Assembly: GCF_005843925.1 (NCBI RefSeq)
Contig: NZ_VCBC01000022.1
Span: 1-40,535, forward strand
Length of the DNA stretch: 40,535 nucleotides
Origin: Thalassotalea litorea
GTDB taxonomy: Bacteria; Pseudomonadota; Gammaproteobacteria; Enterobacterales; Alteromonadaceae
Direction: 5' to 3'
The position numbers were made by a program, and so were the translations under genes. Below, one piece after another: positions 32,500 through 40,427 of this stretch. The stretch's first letter is position 1. The number at the start of each line of letters is the position of its first letter. Under the pieces are notes generated by a model, which was not told where the DNA came from, ran no database searches, and saw only the letters and a program-made list of their open reading frames with translations.

Positions 32500-34530
32500 T
32501 TATATTGTTGCGGCTAATTCCGCGCCTTGTCGAATTGCTCTTTTTGCATCGAGCTCGGCAGCAACATCTGCGCCACCAATCAAATGGCAGCTTTCACCTA
32601 AGTCATTTAACTGCTGATAAAGGCTGTTGTTAGGATCCTGACCCGCACACAAAATGATATTATCAACTTCCAGAATATGCTGCTCACCGTGGATTGAATA
32701 GACAAGCCCCTGATCATTAATTTGTTCATATTGCACACCGGGCACCATATTCACATGATGGTTCTTCAGAGTTTGACGGTGGATCCAGCCCGTCGTTTTA
32801 CCCAGGTTTGCCCCTACTTTAGTTTCTTTGCGCTGCATTAGGTAAATATCACGGTCATGTGTTAGATCGTGATCGATCGGCAATAATGCTCCTGGGTTTT
32901 CATATTCGGTATCAATCCCCCAAGCTTTCAGCCAACGTGCTTGATTGGTGGTTAGCGATTCTTGTTCAACCAAATACGTCGCGACGTCAAAACCAATCCC
33001 CCCAGCGCCAACAATCGCGACTTTCTTTCCTACCGGTTTATGGTCTTTTAATACATCGAGGTAACTCAATACTTTCGGGTTTTCGACTCCAGGTATATTG
33101 GGTGTTCTTGGTTTAATTCCCGTTGCAAAAACAATGTCATCAAAACCACGTGTTTGTAATGATTCGACATCCTGATGGCTATTTAAGTGAACATCAACGT
33201 TATGCTTTTCCAACTGTCCTTTAAAATAACGTAACGTTTCATAGAACTCTTCTTTACCAGGAATCTGCTTGGCGTAATTAAACTGACCGCCAATTTCACT
33301 CGCCGAATCAAACAAAGTTACCCTGTGGCCACGTTGGGCGGCATAGCAACTAAATGCCAGACCTGCAGGCCCAGCGCCAATCACTGCAATGTTCTTTTGC
33401 ATTAACGCTTTTTCAAAGGTGAGTTCGGTCTCGTAGCAAGCTTGCGGATTTACCAGGCAGGTAGCCCGTTTCTGCTTAAACACGTGATCTAAACAGGCTT
33501 GATTACAACCGATACAAGTATTGATTTCTTCAGGGGTGCCTGCCGCAGCCTTATTGACAAAATCCGCGTCAGCCAGGAATGGTCGTGCCATAGACACCAT
33601 ATCCGAGTGCCCTTGTGCCAATACTGTCTCCGCTACATCTGGCATATTAATGCGATTTGTCGCGACTAAAGGTACATTAACCTCACCCATTAATCGTTTC
33701 GTCACCCAAGTAAATGCCGCTCTAGGCACACTGGTAGCAATGGTTGGAACTCTTGCTTCATGCCACCCAATGCCAGTATTAATAATCGTGGCTCCTGCCG
33801 CTTCAATGGCTTTCGCCATCATCACAACTTCTTCCCAGGTATTTCCACCTTCCACTAAATCGAGTAATGATAAGCGGAAAATAATAATGAAATTTTTGCC
33901 TACTTTTTCTCGCACAGCTTTGACAATTTCAACACCAAGGCGCATGCGATTTTCCATGCTTCCACCCCATTTATCGGTACGATGATTGGTGCGTTTACAG
34001 CTAAATTGATTGATTAAATAACCTTCAGAGCCCATGATTTCAACACCATCATAACCGGCACTTTGCGCAAGCTTTGAAGACTTTGCGAAATCTTTGATCG
34101 TTGCAAGAATTTTTCGTTCTGAAAGTTCTTTGGGTTTAAACGGGTTAATTGGCGCTTTAATTGCGCTGGCAGAAACAGAAAATGGGTGATAGGCGTATCG
34201 CCCGGTGTGGAGCAGTTGCAAACAAATTTTAGTCGGGTACTTGTGTACCGCTTCAGTGATGGCCTTGTGTTTATTCACATGCCAAAACTTACTTAGCTCT
34301 GAGCCCATCGGTGCTACCCGACCTCGGAAATTCGGGCTAATGCCACCGGTTACGATCAGACCGACGCCGCCCTTTGCTCGGGCTTCATAGAAAGCGGCCA
34401 ATTTTTCAAAGCCATTCGTTTCTTCCTCCAGACCCGTGTGCATTGACCCCATCAATACTCGGTTTTGCAGCGTTGTAAAACCAAGGTCGAGTGGAGCAAG
34501 TAAGTGTGGATAAGGAGAAGAATTTGTCAT
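32500..34530 (-). CDS. fadH: NADPH-dependent 2,4-dienoyl-CoA reductase
   Basis: A 676-residue flavoprotein (E. coli FadH 672) that reduces 2,4-dienoyl-CoA during beta-oxidation of unsaturated fatty acids with even-numbered double bonds. It has an N-terminal FMN-binding TIM barrel of the old-yellow-enzyme type (about 1-330), a 4Fe-4S cluster site (C339, C342, C346, C358) and a C-terminal FAD/NADPH module with AVIGAGPAGLAFS and AIVGAGGIGFDVA Rossmann motifs. Catalytic Y171 and H257 match E. coli Y166 and H252. It diverges from trmA. With the desaturase and FabR nearby, the region has a fatty-acid theme, though no shared operon links them. Confidence 0.95.
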   Translation of the reverse strand: MTNSSPYPHLLAPLDLGFTTLQNRVLMGSMHTGLEEETNGFEKLAAFYEARAKGGVGLIVTGGISPNFRGRVAPMGSELSKFWHVNKHKAITEAVHKYPTKICLQLLHTGRYAYHPFSVSASAIKAPINPFKPKELSERKILATIKDFAKSSKLAQSAGYDGVEIMGSEGYLINQFSCKRTNHRTDKWGGSMENRMRLGVEIVKAVREKVGKNFIIIFRLSLLDLVEGGNTWEEVVMMAKAIEAAGATIINTGIGWHEARVPTIATSVPRAAFTWVTKRLMGEVNVPLVATNRINMPDVAETVLAQGHSDMVSMARPFLADADFVNKAAAGTPEEINTCIGCNQACLDHVFKQKRATCLVNPQACYETELTFEKALMQKNIAVIGAGPAGLAFSCYAAQRGHRVTLFDSASEIGGQFNYAKQIPGKEEFYETLRYFKGQLEKHNVDVHLNSHQDVESLQTRGFDDIVFATGIKPRTPNIPGVENPKVLSYLDVLKDHKPVGKKVAIVGAGGIGFDVATYLVEQESLTTNQARWLKAWGIDTEYENPGALLPIDHDLTHDRDIYLMQRKETKVGANLGKTTGWIHRQTLKNHHVNMVPGVQYEQINDQGLVYSIHGEQHILEVDNIILCAGQDPNNSLYQQLNDLGESCHLIGGADVAAELDAKRAIRQGAELAATI

Positions 34531-34759
34531 AGTGCACCTAAAGTCAGACCAGTTGAACGAATCTCATTAAAGCAGATTAAGAACCATATTAAAACACTCG
34601 TTTGAAATAATCTAAATATGATTCACGCCCGTAGAAAGTTTATCTCACCCCTGACATAATTCCTTATCGGCCACACAGAACTACACTTTAATCATTTCAC
34701 AGTTCCAATTTTGGTTAAGTTTGGCTAAAATTCGCCCCCAATTTGCAGCAGGTACGGTT

Positions 34760-35857
34760 ATGTTAAGCCACATACATCCAGACAACTACGACACCCAACT
34801 TCAACGTAAACGAACAGCAATGCAAGAGCTCTTCGCGTCGTTTTCCGTACCTGAGCCTCAAATATTTACCTCTGAGCCGTTACATTACCGGTTACGAGCA
34901 GAATTTCGCGTGTGGCACGAAGGTGATGATCTGTTCTATATCATGTTTGATCAGGCAACCAAGCAAAAATTTCGGGTCGATCAGTTTCCCGCCGCAAGTG
35001 AAATGATTAACCAAGCCATGCCAGCATTGCTTGCAGATATTCGTGACAAGGAAATTTTGCGACGCAAACTATTCCAGGTGGATTTTCTTTCCACATTAAG
35101 CGGTGAGTTGTTGATAAGCTTGCTGTATCACAAGCCATTAGATGATGAATGGCAAGCCGAAGCAAAAGCCCTACAGCAACGTTTAGGTCAATTGCATACG
35201 ATTTCCATCATTGGTCGGGCTCGCAAACAAAAAGAAGTCATTGGCGAAGAATTTGTTACCGAAGTACTTAATGTTGATGGCCTCGAGTTTCGCTATCACC
35301 AAGTCGAAAACAGCTTTACTCAACCAAATGGTGGGGTGAATGAAAAAATGCTAAGTTGGGCACGTAGTGCAACAGAAGGTATTGGCGGTGATCTCGTTGA
35401 ACTTTATTGTGGCAATGGCAATTTCAGCATCGCACTGGCAGAAAATTTTGAAAAAGTTCTGGCTACTGAAATATCAAAAAGCTCTGTCGCTTCCGCTCAA
35501 ATTAATATTGCCGATAATCGTATTGAGAACCTGAAAATCATTCGTATGTCCAGCGAAGAGTTCAGCCAGGCAATGAATGGCGAACGCACCTTTCGTCGTC
35601 TGGAAGGTTTGGATTTAACCCAATATAGCTATCAAACTGTGTTAGTCGATCCACCTAGAGCGGGTCTTGACCCTGACTCTGTTGAGCTCGTCAGCCGCTT
35701 TGATCAGATACTCTACATTTCCTGTAATCCAAACACGTTAAAAAATAACTTGGAAGTATTAAGCAAAACCCATGAAGTAACATCCTTTGCTTTATTCGAT
35801 CAGTTTCCATATACGGATCATATAGAATGTGGCATGGTGCTTAAACGCCGAGATTAA
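34760..35857 (+). CDS. trmA: tRNA (uracil-5-)-methyltransferase
   Basis: A 365-residue SAM-dependent enzyme (E. coli TrmA 366) that makes ribothymidine at position 54 of tRNA. The SAM-binding motif VELYCGNGNFSIAL, the DPPRAGLD motif, the nucleophile C322 in ISCNPNTL and the general base E356 in HIECGMV are all present. I start at the ATG at 34760 (MLSHIHPDNYDTQL), with AGG 8 nt upstream; the TTG at 34721 adds 13 residues without family support. trmA near fabR is a conserved gammaproteobacterial neighbourhood. It is convergent with fabR across 21 nt. Confidence 0.96.
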   Translation: MLSHIHPDNYDTQLQRKRTAMQELFASFSVPEPQIFTSEPLHYRLRAEFRVWHEGDDLFYIMFDQATKQKFRVDQFPAASEMINQAMPALLADIRDKEILRRKLFQVDFLSTLSGELLISLLYHKPLDDEWQAEAKALQQRLGQLHTISIIGRARKQKEVIGEEFVTEVLNVDGLEFRYHQVENSFTQPNGGVNEKMLSWARSATEGIGGDLVELYCGNGNFSIALAENFEKVLATEISKSSVASAQINIADNRIENLKIIRMSSEEFSQAMNGERTFRRLEGLDLTQYSYQTVLVDPPRAGLDPDSVELVSRFDQILYISCNPNTLKNNLEVLSKTHEVTSFALFDQFPYTDHIECGMVLKRRD

Positions 35858-35878
35858 TGTCAGCTGGGTGTCAGGATT

Positions 35879-36508
35879 TTAGATTTGGCTATTTTGTCCA
35901 ATATTGCGCAAATGCAAATCCATGGCACCCCGGGCAATAAACCTTAATTGTTTAATCGTTCGATCAGTTAATTCTTCGATTTCACTTGAGTCTGCATCCA
36001 ATGCCTCTGCCCCTGCACTAAATACAATGATGACCGCCGCGTTGGCCTGAATAAAGCCAGTATCCGCATCCAGGTTATTGGCTTGCTGTAGATAATCACA
36101 TAATTCCATGGTGAAAAAACGTATCTCGCGATTTACAGCTGCTCGAAATGCTTTTGATGTACCCGACCGCTCACGAAGTAACAATCGAAAAACATTCGGA
36201 TTTGCCGCAATAAACTCCATAAAGGTTTTCACCGAAATTTGAATGACGGAACCGCCTTTTTCGATGCGTTGCCTTGCCTGTCGCATCAATTGTCTCAAGG
36301 TCAGACCGGCTTCATCCACTAACGTTAGTCCAAGCTCGTCCATATCGCTAAAATGCCGATAAAACGATGTCGCCGCAAGACCTGCTTCTTTAGTCACTTC
36401 ACGCAAACTCAGGTTGGAAAAGCTTCGTTCCGCACTTAATTGACTTAACGCTGCGTCTATTAGCAATCGCCGGGTTTTTTCTTTTTGTTGTGCTCGAATC
36501 CCAGACAT
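35879..36508 (-). CDS. fabR: TetR-family repressor of unsaturated fatty acid synthesis
   Basis: A 209-residue FabR orthologue, closely similar to the E. coli protein: GIRAQQKEKTRRLLIDAA at the N-terminus, a TetR helix-turn-helix at about 25-50 (LSLREVTKEAGLAATSFYRHF) and the FMEFIAANPNVFRLLLRERSGTS core. FabR represses unsaturated fatty acid genes according to the acyl-ACP/acyl-CoA pool. I start at the ATG at 36508; the TTG two codons upstream is less likely. It is transcribed divergently from a fatty acid desaturase, and a FabR box lies between them, so control of the desaturase is strongly suggested. Confidence 0.95.
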   Translation of the reverse strand: MSGIRAQQKEKTRRLLIDAALSQLSAERSFSNLSLREVTKEAGLAATSFYRHFSDMDELGLTLVDEAGLTLRQLMRQARQRIEKGGSVIQISVKTFMEFIAANPNVFRLLLRERSGTSKAFRAAVNREIRFFTMELCDYLQQANNLDADTGFIQANAAVIIVFSAGAEALDADSSEIEELTDRTIKQLRFIARGAMDLHLRNIGQNSQI

Positions 36509-36565
36509 AAACAATATTCCATGGGGTTAATGTACAAATAGTAACACAAGTTTTTGCAGCTTTGC

Positions 36566-36593
36566 TTGACTAGATAAATGTTAAAGCTAAAAT
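36566..36593 (+). promoter_or_regulatory. Desaturase promoter
   Basis: TTGACT (36566-36571) and TAAAAT (36588-36593) are separated by 16 nt, a good sigma-70 promoter, 44 nt before the desaturase ATG. The FabR box begins on the next base, covering the start site. Confidence 0.7.
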
Positions 36594-36611
36594 AGCGTAC
36601 ACTTGTACACT
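36594..36611. promoter_or_regulatory. FabR operator
   Basis: AGCGTACACTTGTACACT is an 18-bp imperfect palindrome of the FabR-box form (AGNGTACA-N2-TGTNCNCT as I recall it). It lies between fabR and the desaturase, immediately downstream of the desaturase -10 box, where a bound repressor would block initiation. Confidence 0.8.
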
Positions 36612-36636
36612 GAAATATCGACCAAAGAACTTTCCT

Positions 36637-37749
36637 ATGACAAAACCTCCATTAATTTGGCTAAATATCGTGGTATTCGCCACAACATTTCTAATCGCAC
36701 TGATTGTCGTTCCGTATCGTGCCGTAACCCACGGTTTTGACGCATTTGAAATTTGGGCGGCGATAATCTGTTTCTGTTTCTGTGGTATGTCGATTACCGC
36801 TGGTTATCATCGTTTATGGTCTCACAGAACATATAAAGCGCATTCTTCGTTGCGATTTATTTATGCCATTGGCGGCGCATTCGCCCTGCAAAATAGCATT
36901 TTGCATTGGTGCTCAGATCACCGTGTTCACCATAAGCATGTTGATAACAATGACGTTGATCCATACAGCGCGAAACGTGGCTTTTGGTATTCACATATCG
37001 GTTGGATGATTCGCGATTATCAAGGAGACACCTACTCCAACTACGACAATGCTCGCGATTTACAAAAAGAGAAAATTGTCGTTTGGCAGCATAAATATTA
37101 TATTCCACTAACGATCGCCACGAACTTTGGTATTCCCATAGCCCTAGGGTGGATTCATGGTGATATATTATCTGCTGTGCTTCTTATCGGAGTAATGCGC
37201 CTGGTATTGAGTCACCATACAACGTTTTTTATCAACTCCCTGGCTCATATCTGGGGTAAACAAACCTACACCGACAAAAATACTGCGCGTGACAACGGAT
37301 TACTCGCTTTTTTCACCTTCGGTGAGGGCTACCACAATTTCCACCATATCTTTGAAAACGATTACCGTAACGGTATCCGTTGGTATCAATTCGATCCTAC
37401 AAAGTGGTTGATCAAAGGCTGCAGCTATTTAAATTTAACGACAAAGTTGCGTAAGACACCAGAAGACAAAATTGCGTTGGCGAAAGCAAAAATGCAATTG
37501 AGTGTATCCAAAATAAAGTTAGAAAACCGAGTTAATGCCGATGAGCTTATCGCCAAGCTGCAACAGGAATACGATATTTTGCTGGAAAAAATGTCGCTCT
37601 TCTATGATGCTAAGAAAAAGCTCATAGCCGAGAAAAGCCATTTAATCGAAGTGGAAAGAAAGGCACTAATGAAACAATACCAAGAATTTAAAACTGCATT
37701 TGCGGAGCAACGCAAACACTGGAATAATTTTACTGCCCAATATGCCTAA
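36637..37749 (+). CDS. Delta-9-type acyl-CoA/acyl-lipid fatty acid desaturase
   Basis: A 370-residue membrane di-iron desaturase that introduces a double bond into saturated acyl chains aerobically. The three histidine boxes are intact: H58-RLWS-H63, H95-RV-H98-H99 and H233-NF-H236-H237, plus N200/H204 in NSLAH. Membrane segments lie at about 8-27, 38-56, 157-173 and 178-200. The core ends near residue 265; a charged helical tail (about 273-368) looks like a coiled coil. The FabR box at its promoter suggests repression when unsaturated acyl groups are plentiful. The next gene starts inside its last codons. Confidence 0.92.
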   Translation: MTKPPLIWLNIVVFATTFLIALIVVPYRAVTHGFDAFEIWAAIICFCFCGMSITAGYHRLWSHRTYKAHSSLRFIYAIGGAFALQNSILHWCSDHRVHHKHVDNNDVDPYSAKRGFWYSHIGWMIRDYQGDTYSNYDNARDLQKEKIVVWQHKYYIPLTIATNFGIPIALGWIHGDILSAVLLIGVMRLVLSHHTTFFINSLAHIWGKQTYTDKNTARDNGLLAFFTFGEGYHNFHHIFENDYRNGIRWYQFDPTKWLIKGCSYLNLTTKLRKTPEDKIALAKAKMQLSVSKIKLENRVNADELIAKLQQEYDILLEKMSLFYDAKKKLIAEKSHLIEVERKALMKQYQEFKTAFAEQRKHWNNFTAQYA

Positions 37750-38320
37750 ACTTATGACTTTAAAGCCGATAGCCGTGACGCTTATCGGCTTAATACTTTC
37801 TTTTGTTTCTCTTCACTCTGCTTTCGCGACCGATAACGCGGTCAATACAGCTACGCAAAGTGATGATACTTACAGTCTCTATTTGATTCGTCACGCGGAA
37901 AAACAAATCGATAAGACCGACCCAGCATTAACCAATTGTGGTATGCAGCGATCTGAGCAATATGCCAAAGACTTTAAAGCCATATCGCTCGATGCAATTT
38001 ATAGCAGCGATTATCGACGCACCCAACAGACCGCGGCGCCAACTGCGAAACAAAAGCAGTTACCGATCTCTAGCTATGATCCGAAGCAATTAGAGGCAAT
38101 CGCAAAGCAGTTATTGAGTAACAAGCAATCGGCATTGGTTGTCGGGCACAGTAATACCACAGGAGTGTTGGCCGGCATTTTAACCGGTCAGAAATTAACG
38201 GAATTTTCGGAACAGGAATACGACAGAGTTTACGTCGTTGAGATCAATAACGGTCAGGGTACTCTCACCCTGACCAGACAAAAATTTAATTGCGCCAATA
38301 TCCAACCTCTTGAAAAATAA
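37742..38320 (+). CDS. Secreted histidine phosphatase superfamily protein
   Basis: A 192-residue protein with an N-terminal signal peptide (hydrophobic stretch about 8-26, cleavage near SAFA). It has a histidine phosphatase fold: the RHA motif with H51 (the phospho-accepting histidine), SSDYRRTQQT carrying the partner arginines near 92-93, and the second catalytic H136 in VVGHSNT. This points to a periplasmic phosphomonoesterase of unknown substrate. The start is uncertain: ATG at 37742 overlaps the desaturase by 8 nt, ATG at 37754 lies just after it, and neither has a clear ribosome binding site. The overlap suggests translational coupling with the desaturase. Confidence 0.82.
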   Translation: MPKLMTLKPIAVTLIGLILSFVSLHSAFATDNAVNTATQSDDTYSLYLIRHAEKQIDKTDPALTNCGMQRSEQYAKDFKAISLDAIYSSDYRRTQQTAAPTAKQKQLPISSYDPKQLEAIAKQLLSNKQSALVVGHSNTTGVLAGILTGQKLTEFSEQEYDRVYVVEINNGQGTLTLTRQKFNCANIQPLEK

Positions 38321-38420
38321 TCGTTAGCTACAACGTTCAAAAAATTAACTCCAGGGGCTAGAACTAAAGGTATTAATTAAATTAGCCAGAGGCATTAAGT
38401 GCGTTTGGAGTAGACGCTCA

Positions 38421-38843
38421 TTACATTTGCGAAGGGTGTGTAGAAGCACCTTTTTTAATCACTTCAACTTTCATTACTTTGAACGGTTTTCCCCACATCT
38501 GAATCGTTGCTACATTGTTGTCAATATAACCATAAAGTTTAAGCTTAGCCCCTGGCTGATGGTATTTTTTCTCCAACCCCATAGGTAAAAGATGTTCGCC
38601 TTCCTTACTGGTAAAGCCAAAAAAACCACCTTCTATGTCATAGTAATTTAACGTACCTTCGTACCAACGCTGCATGCTCTTCTCCGGGTTCTTAATCTCT
38701 TGGGCGGGTGGCGTTTTTTCTATAGATAAAACTTCCGCTTTTTGATGTTGTTTCCCATCATGAGCTTTTATCAATCCGCTGTTCAACGCTACAACGGTTA
38801 AAATTCCGGTCACCGCTAGTGACGCAATCGCAGATTTATTCAT
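38421..38843 (-). CDS. Small exported protein of unknown function
   Basis: A 140-residue protein I cannot name. It has a signal peptide (hydrophobic residues about 6-24, likely cleavage after IKA at 27) followed by a histidine-containing mature N-terminus (HDGKQHQK). The body, about 58-135, is beta-rich, with the pattern IEGGFFGF ... LLPMGL ... IQMWGKP. This reminds me of small OB-like domains with EGGFYGI/HMWG patterns, but that is memory, not a search. AGGAG lies 6 nt before the ATG. It is a monocistronic gene between two other secreted proteins, probably periplasmic. Confidence 0.7.
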   Translation of the reverse strand: MNKSAIASLAVTGILTVVALNSGLIKAHDGKQHQKAEVLSIEKTPPAQEIKNPEKSMQRWYEGTLNYYDIEGGFFGFTSKEGEHLLPMGLEKKYHQPGAKLKLYGYIDNNVATIQMWGKPFKVMKVEVIKKGASTHPSQM

Positions 38844-39181
38844 AGTCCACTCCTATTATTACATTTTGGATAGCACCCAATACTCTAGACACTAACAAAC
38901 ACCTTGAGTTCAAACAATCAAATAAATATAGCTACGCAGACTGATGCATTGGATAGTTAATTTTCAATTCAACAGTTTCATTTAACCCTTTAATTTCCTT
39001 TCTCGACTGATATTTAAAACTGTCAAAAAACTTTACTCTACAGAACAAGCATTACAATCAACACCTTACGCAACAAGACCTGCACGAAGTGGCATAGTTT
39101 GTGCACCCCATTGCACGCAGTAACAAAGTTAAGTAGTCAATCAAACAAATGGTTATTATCTAATAATACTAAGGACAACTA
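38844..39181. other. Divergent intergenic region
   Basis: This 338-bp AT-rich spacer separates two divergent secreted-protein genes and should hold both promoters. An inverted repeat, GTGCA-N6-TGCAC, lies near 39100-39116, and TTATTA-TC-TAATAA lies near 39152-39166, close to the PEP-CTERM start. AAGGA (39172-39176) is the ribosome binding site of that gene. No further gene is seen. Confidence 0.4.
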
Positions 39182-39874
39182 ATGTTGAATAAAGTAAAAA
39201 TAACAACGGCTTTTCTACTCTCTTTTTGTTTTCTAGGTTTTAATGCCCATGCAGGGCTAGTGAAAATTGACGATAAATCTGATGAGAAAAAGATTTCCGA
39301 GATCGCCACGGGTAGTTACGATGGTGGCAATGTGGGTACAGGTGCTGATCCTTCAGGATTTTGGGGTAGCAATTTACAGCTTGTAGCAGATGGTACGGTA
39401 TCCATGCTGTTCGAATTCATTTCTGATCACGCTGCATATAATAATGCAGTTTTCGCTGGTGAAGGTGGCGATATCGGTGGACTTGATAACACGATTCAGG
39501 GTTCATTCTCTGTCCTATTCACAGGTGTAGCAGACGACTTTTTACCATTTAGTTTTATTGCAGACTGCGGCGGATTTTCAGTTTCAGGTTGCACGTCCAG
39601 TAAAGGCTCTGTCCAAAATGGCTCTAACAGCCAGGGCGACCAAGGTAATGATGTCAGTTTCTTTATCTCCAAAAAGGTAAGTAATAATACTAATTCTATT
39701 TATTATTTGTTTTTTAATGATGGTACAAACGACTTAGACTTTGACGACATGATTGTCCGTTTAACCGTGACTCCAGCAGAACCTCCTCAAGAAGTTCCTG
39801 AGCCAGGTGCTTTAGCGCTGCTAGCTTTGGGTATGATTGGCTTTGTAGCAAGAAAACGCTTAATCAAGCGTTAA
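39182..39874 (+). CDS. PEP-CTERM sorting-signal surface protein
   Basis: A 230-residue exported protein with a signal peptide (cleavage near NAHA, residue 24) and a C-terminal PEP-CTERM signal. The signal consists of the PEP motif (206-208), a hydrophobic segment (about 209-222) and a basic tail, RKRLIKR. Exosortase (EpsH/XrtA type) recognises such signals, usually in species that make exopolysaccharide; no exosortase gene is in the window. The mature part is rich in G, S, D and N, and the FFNDGTNDLDFDDMIVRL segment resembles the end of DUF4114-type domains, possibly calcium binding. AAGGA lies 5 nt before the ATG and a strong terminator follows, so it is a single-gene unit. Confidence 0.85.
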   Translation: MLNKVKITTAFLLSFCFLGFNAHAGLVKIDDKSDEKKISEIATGSYDGGNVGTGADPSGFWGSNLQLVADGTVSMLFEFISDHAAYNNAVFAGEGGDIGGLDNTIQGSFSVLFTGVADDFLPFSFIADCGGFSVSGCTSSKGSVQNGSNSQGDQGNDVSFFISKKVSNNTNSIYYLFFNDGTNDLDFDDMIVRLTVTPAEPPQEVPEPGALALLALGMIGFVARKRLIKR

Positions 39875-39895
39875 TCTGAGATCTTACTTTTTATT

Positions 39896-39924
39896 AAAAA
39901 GAGTGCGAGAGCGCTCTTTTTTTT
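39896..39924 (+). terminator. Intrinsic terminator of the PEP-CTERM gene
   Basis: AAAAAGAGTGC pairs with GCGCTCTTTTT (one T-G pair) around loop GAGA, followed by more T, eight in all. It lies 22 nt after the stop codon. Confidence 0.88.
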
Positions 39925-40064
39925 CTGTTTTATTTCATGGCGTCAAGATTCGACATGGCGTAGTCAAGACTACTGTAGACTACGGCAACATTTGGCTTGA
40001 ACTGATGGGCTACGAACAGTAGCGCATAAACTGTGCGCCCTAACTTCACTCCTGAGCAGCTCGT
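39925..40064. other. Spacer with short inverted repeats
   Basis: No gene is seen. GTAGTC (39960-39965) and GACTAC (39978-39983) form an inverted repeat. GGGCTACGAACAGTAGCGCAT at 40007-40027 is nearly repeated at 40313-40333. Confidence 0.5.
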
Positions 40065-40309
40065 GAAAATTACTAAAAACTGTCCATTAGGACACTTTTC
40101 TTAACGCATTTTCTCATCACCCTAATATCAAATTTGGCCGCTCGGTGGTTAGTCTGTTGGTGCAAAAAAAAGAGCAGCTACTGTACGACTCTAGAAAATC
40201 ATAAGATGATTTTATGATAATTCGGAGCATTATCGAAAATTCTAAAAAATGTACATCAGTACATTTTTCTTAACGAATTTTTCATCACCCTAATACCATA
40301 TTTGGCCGC
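40065..40309. repeat. Pair of ~76-bp direct repeats with conserved hairpins
   Basis: Copy 1 (40065-40141) and copy 2 (40235-40309) share the order GAAAATT, CTAAAAA, hairpin, CTTAACG, TCATCACCCTAATA, TTTGGCCGC. The hairpins are TGTCC-ATTA-GGACA (40081-40094) and TGTAC-ATCA-GTACA (40250-40263), in which one base pair has changed on both sides. Between the copies is another perfect hairpin, AAAATCAT-AAG-ATGATTTT (40195-40213). Confidence 0.8.
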
Positions 40310-40336
40310 GAAGGGCTACGTACAGTCGCGCATTCA

Positions 40337-40388
40337 CCCTAACCGCATCCTGCTCACCGGGTATACTTGCGTCCATGCAATAAAAAAA
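40337..40388 (-). repeat. Terminator-associated repeat, copy 2 (tuf)
   Basis: A 52-nt block from CCCTAACCG through ACCGGGTATACTT to the A-tract of the tuf terminator, alignable throughout with 19588-19638. It contains the mini-hairpin TTGCG-TCCA-TGCAA (40367-40380). Confidence 0.75.
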
Positions 40389-40411
40389 GGCCGCTTAATG
40401 CGACCTTTTTT
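40382..40411 (-). terminator. Intrinsic terminator of tuf
   Basis: AAAAAAGG-C-CGC pairs with GCG-A-CCTTTTTT (one mismatch) around loop TTAAT. On the minus strand it is followed by seven T and lies 17 nt beyond the tuf stop. Confidence 0.82.
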
Positions 40412-40427
40412 CGGTGACTAACAAAAA

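Noticed and set aside
35879..36508. TetR protein as local regulator of the RND efflux operon
   Set aside because: Its sequence is clearly FabR, it is separated from the pump by fadH and trmA, and its operator lies at the desaturase promoter.
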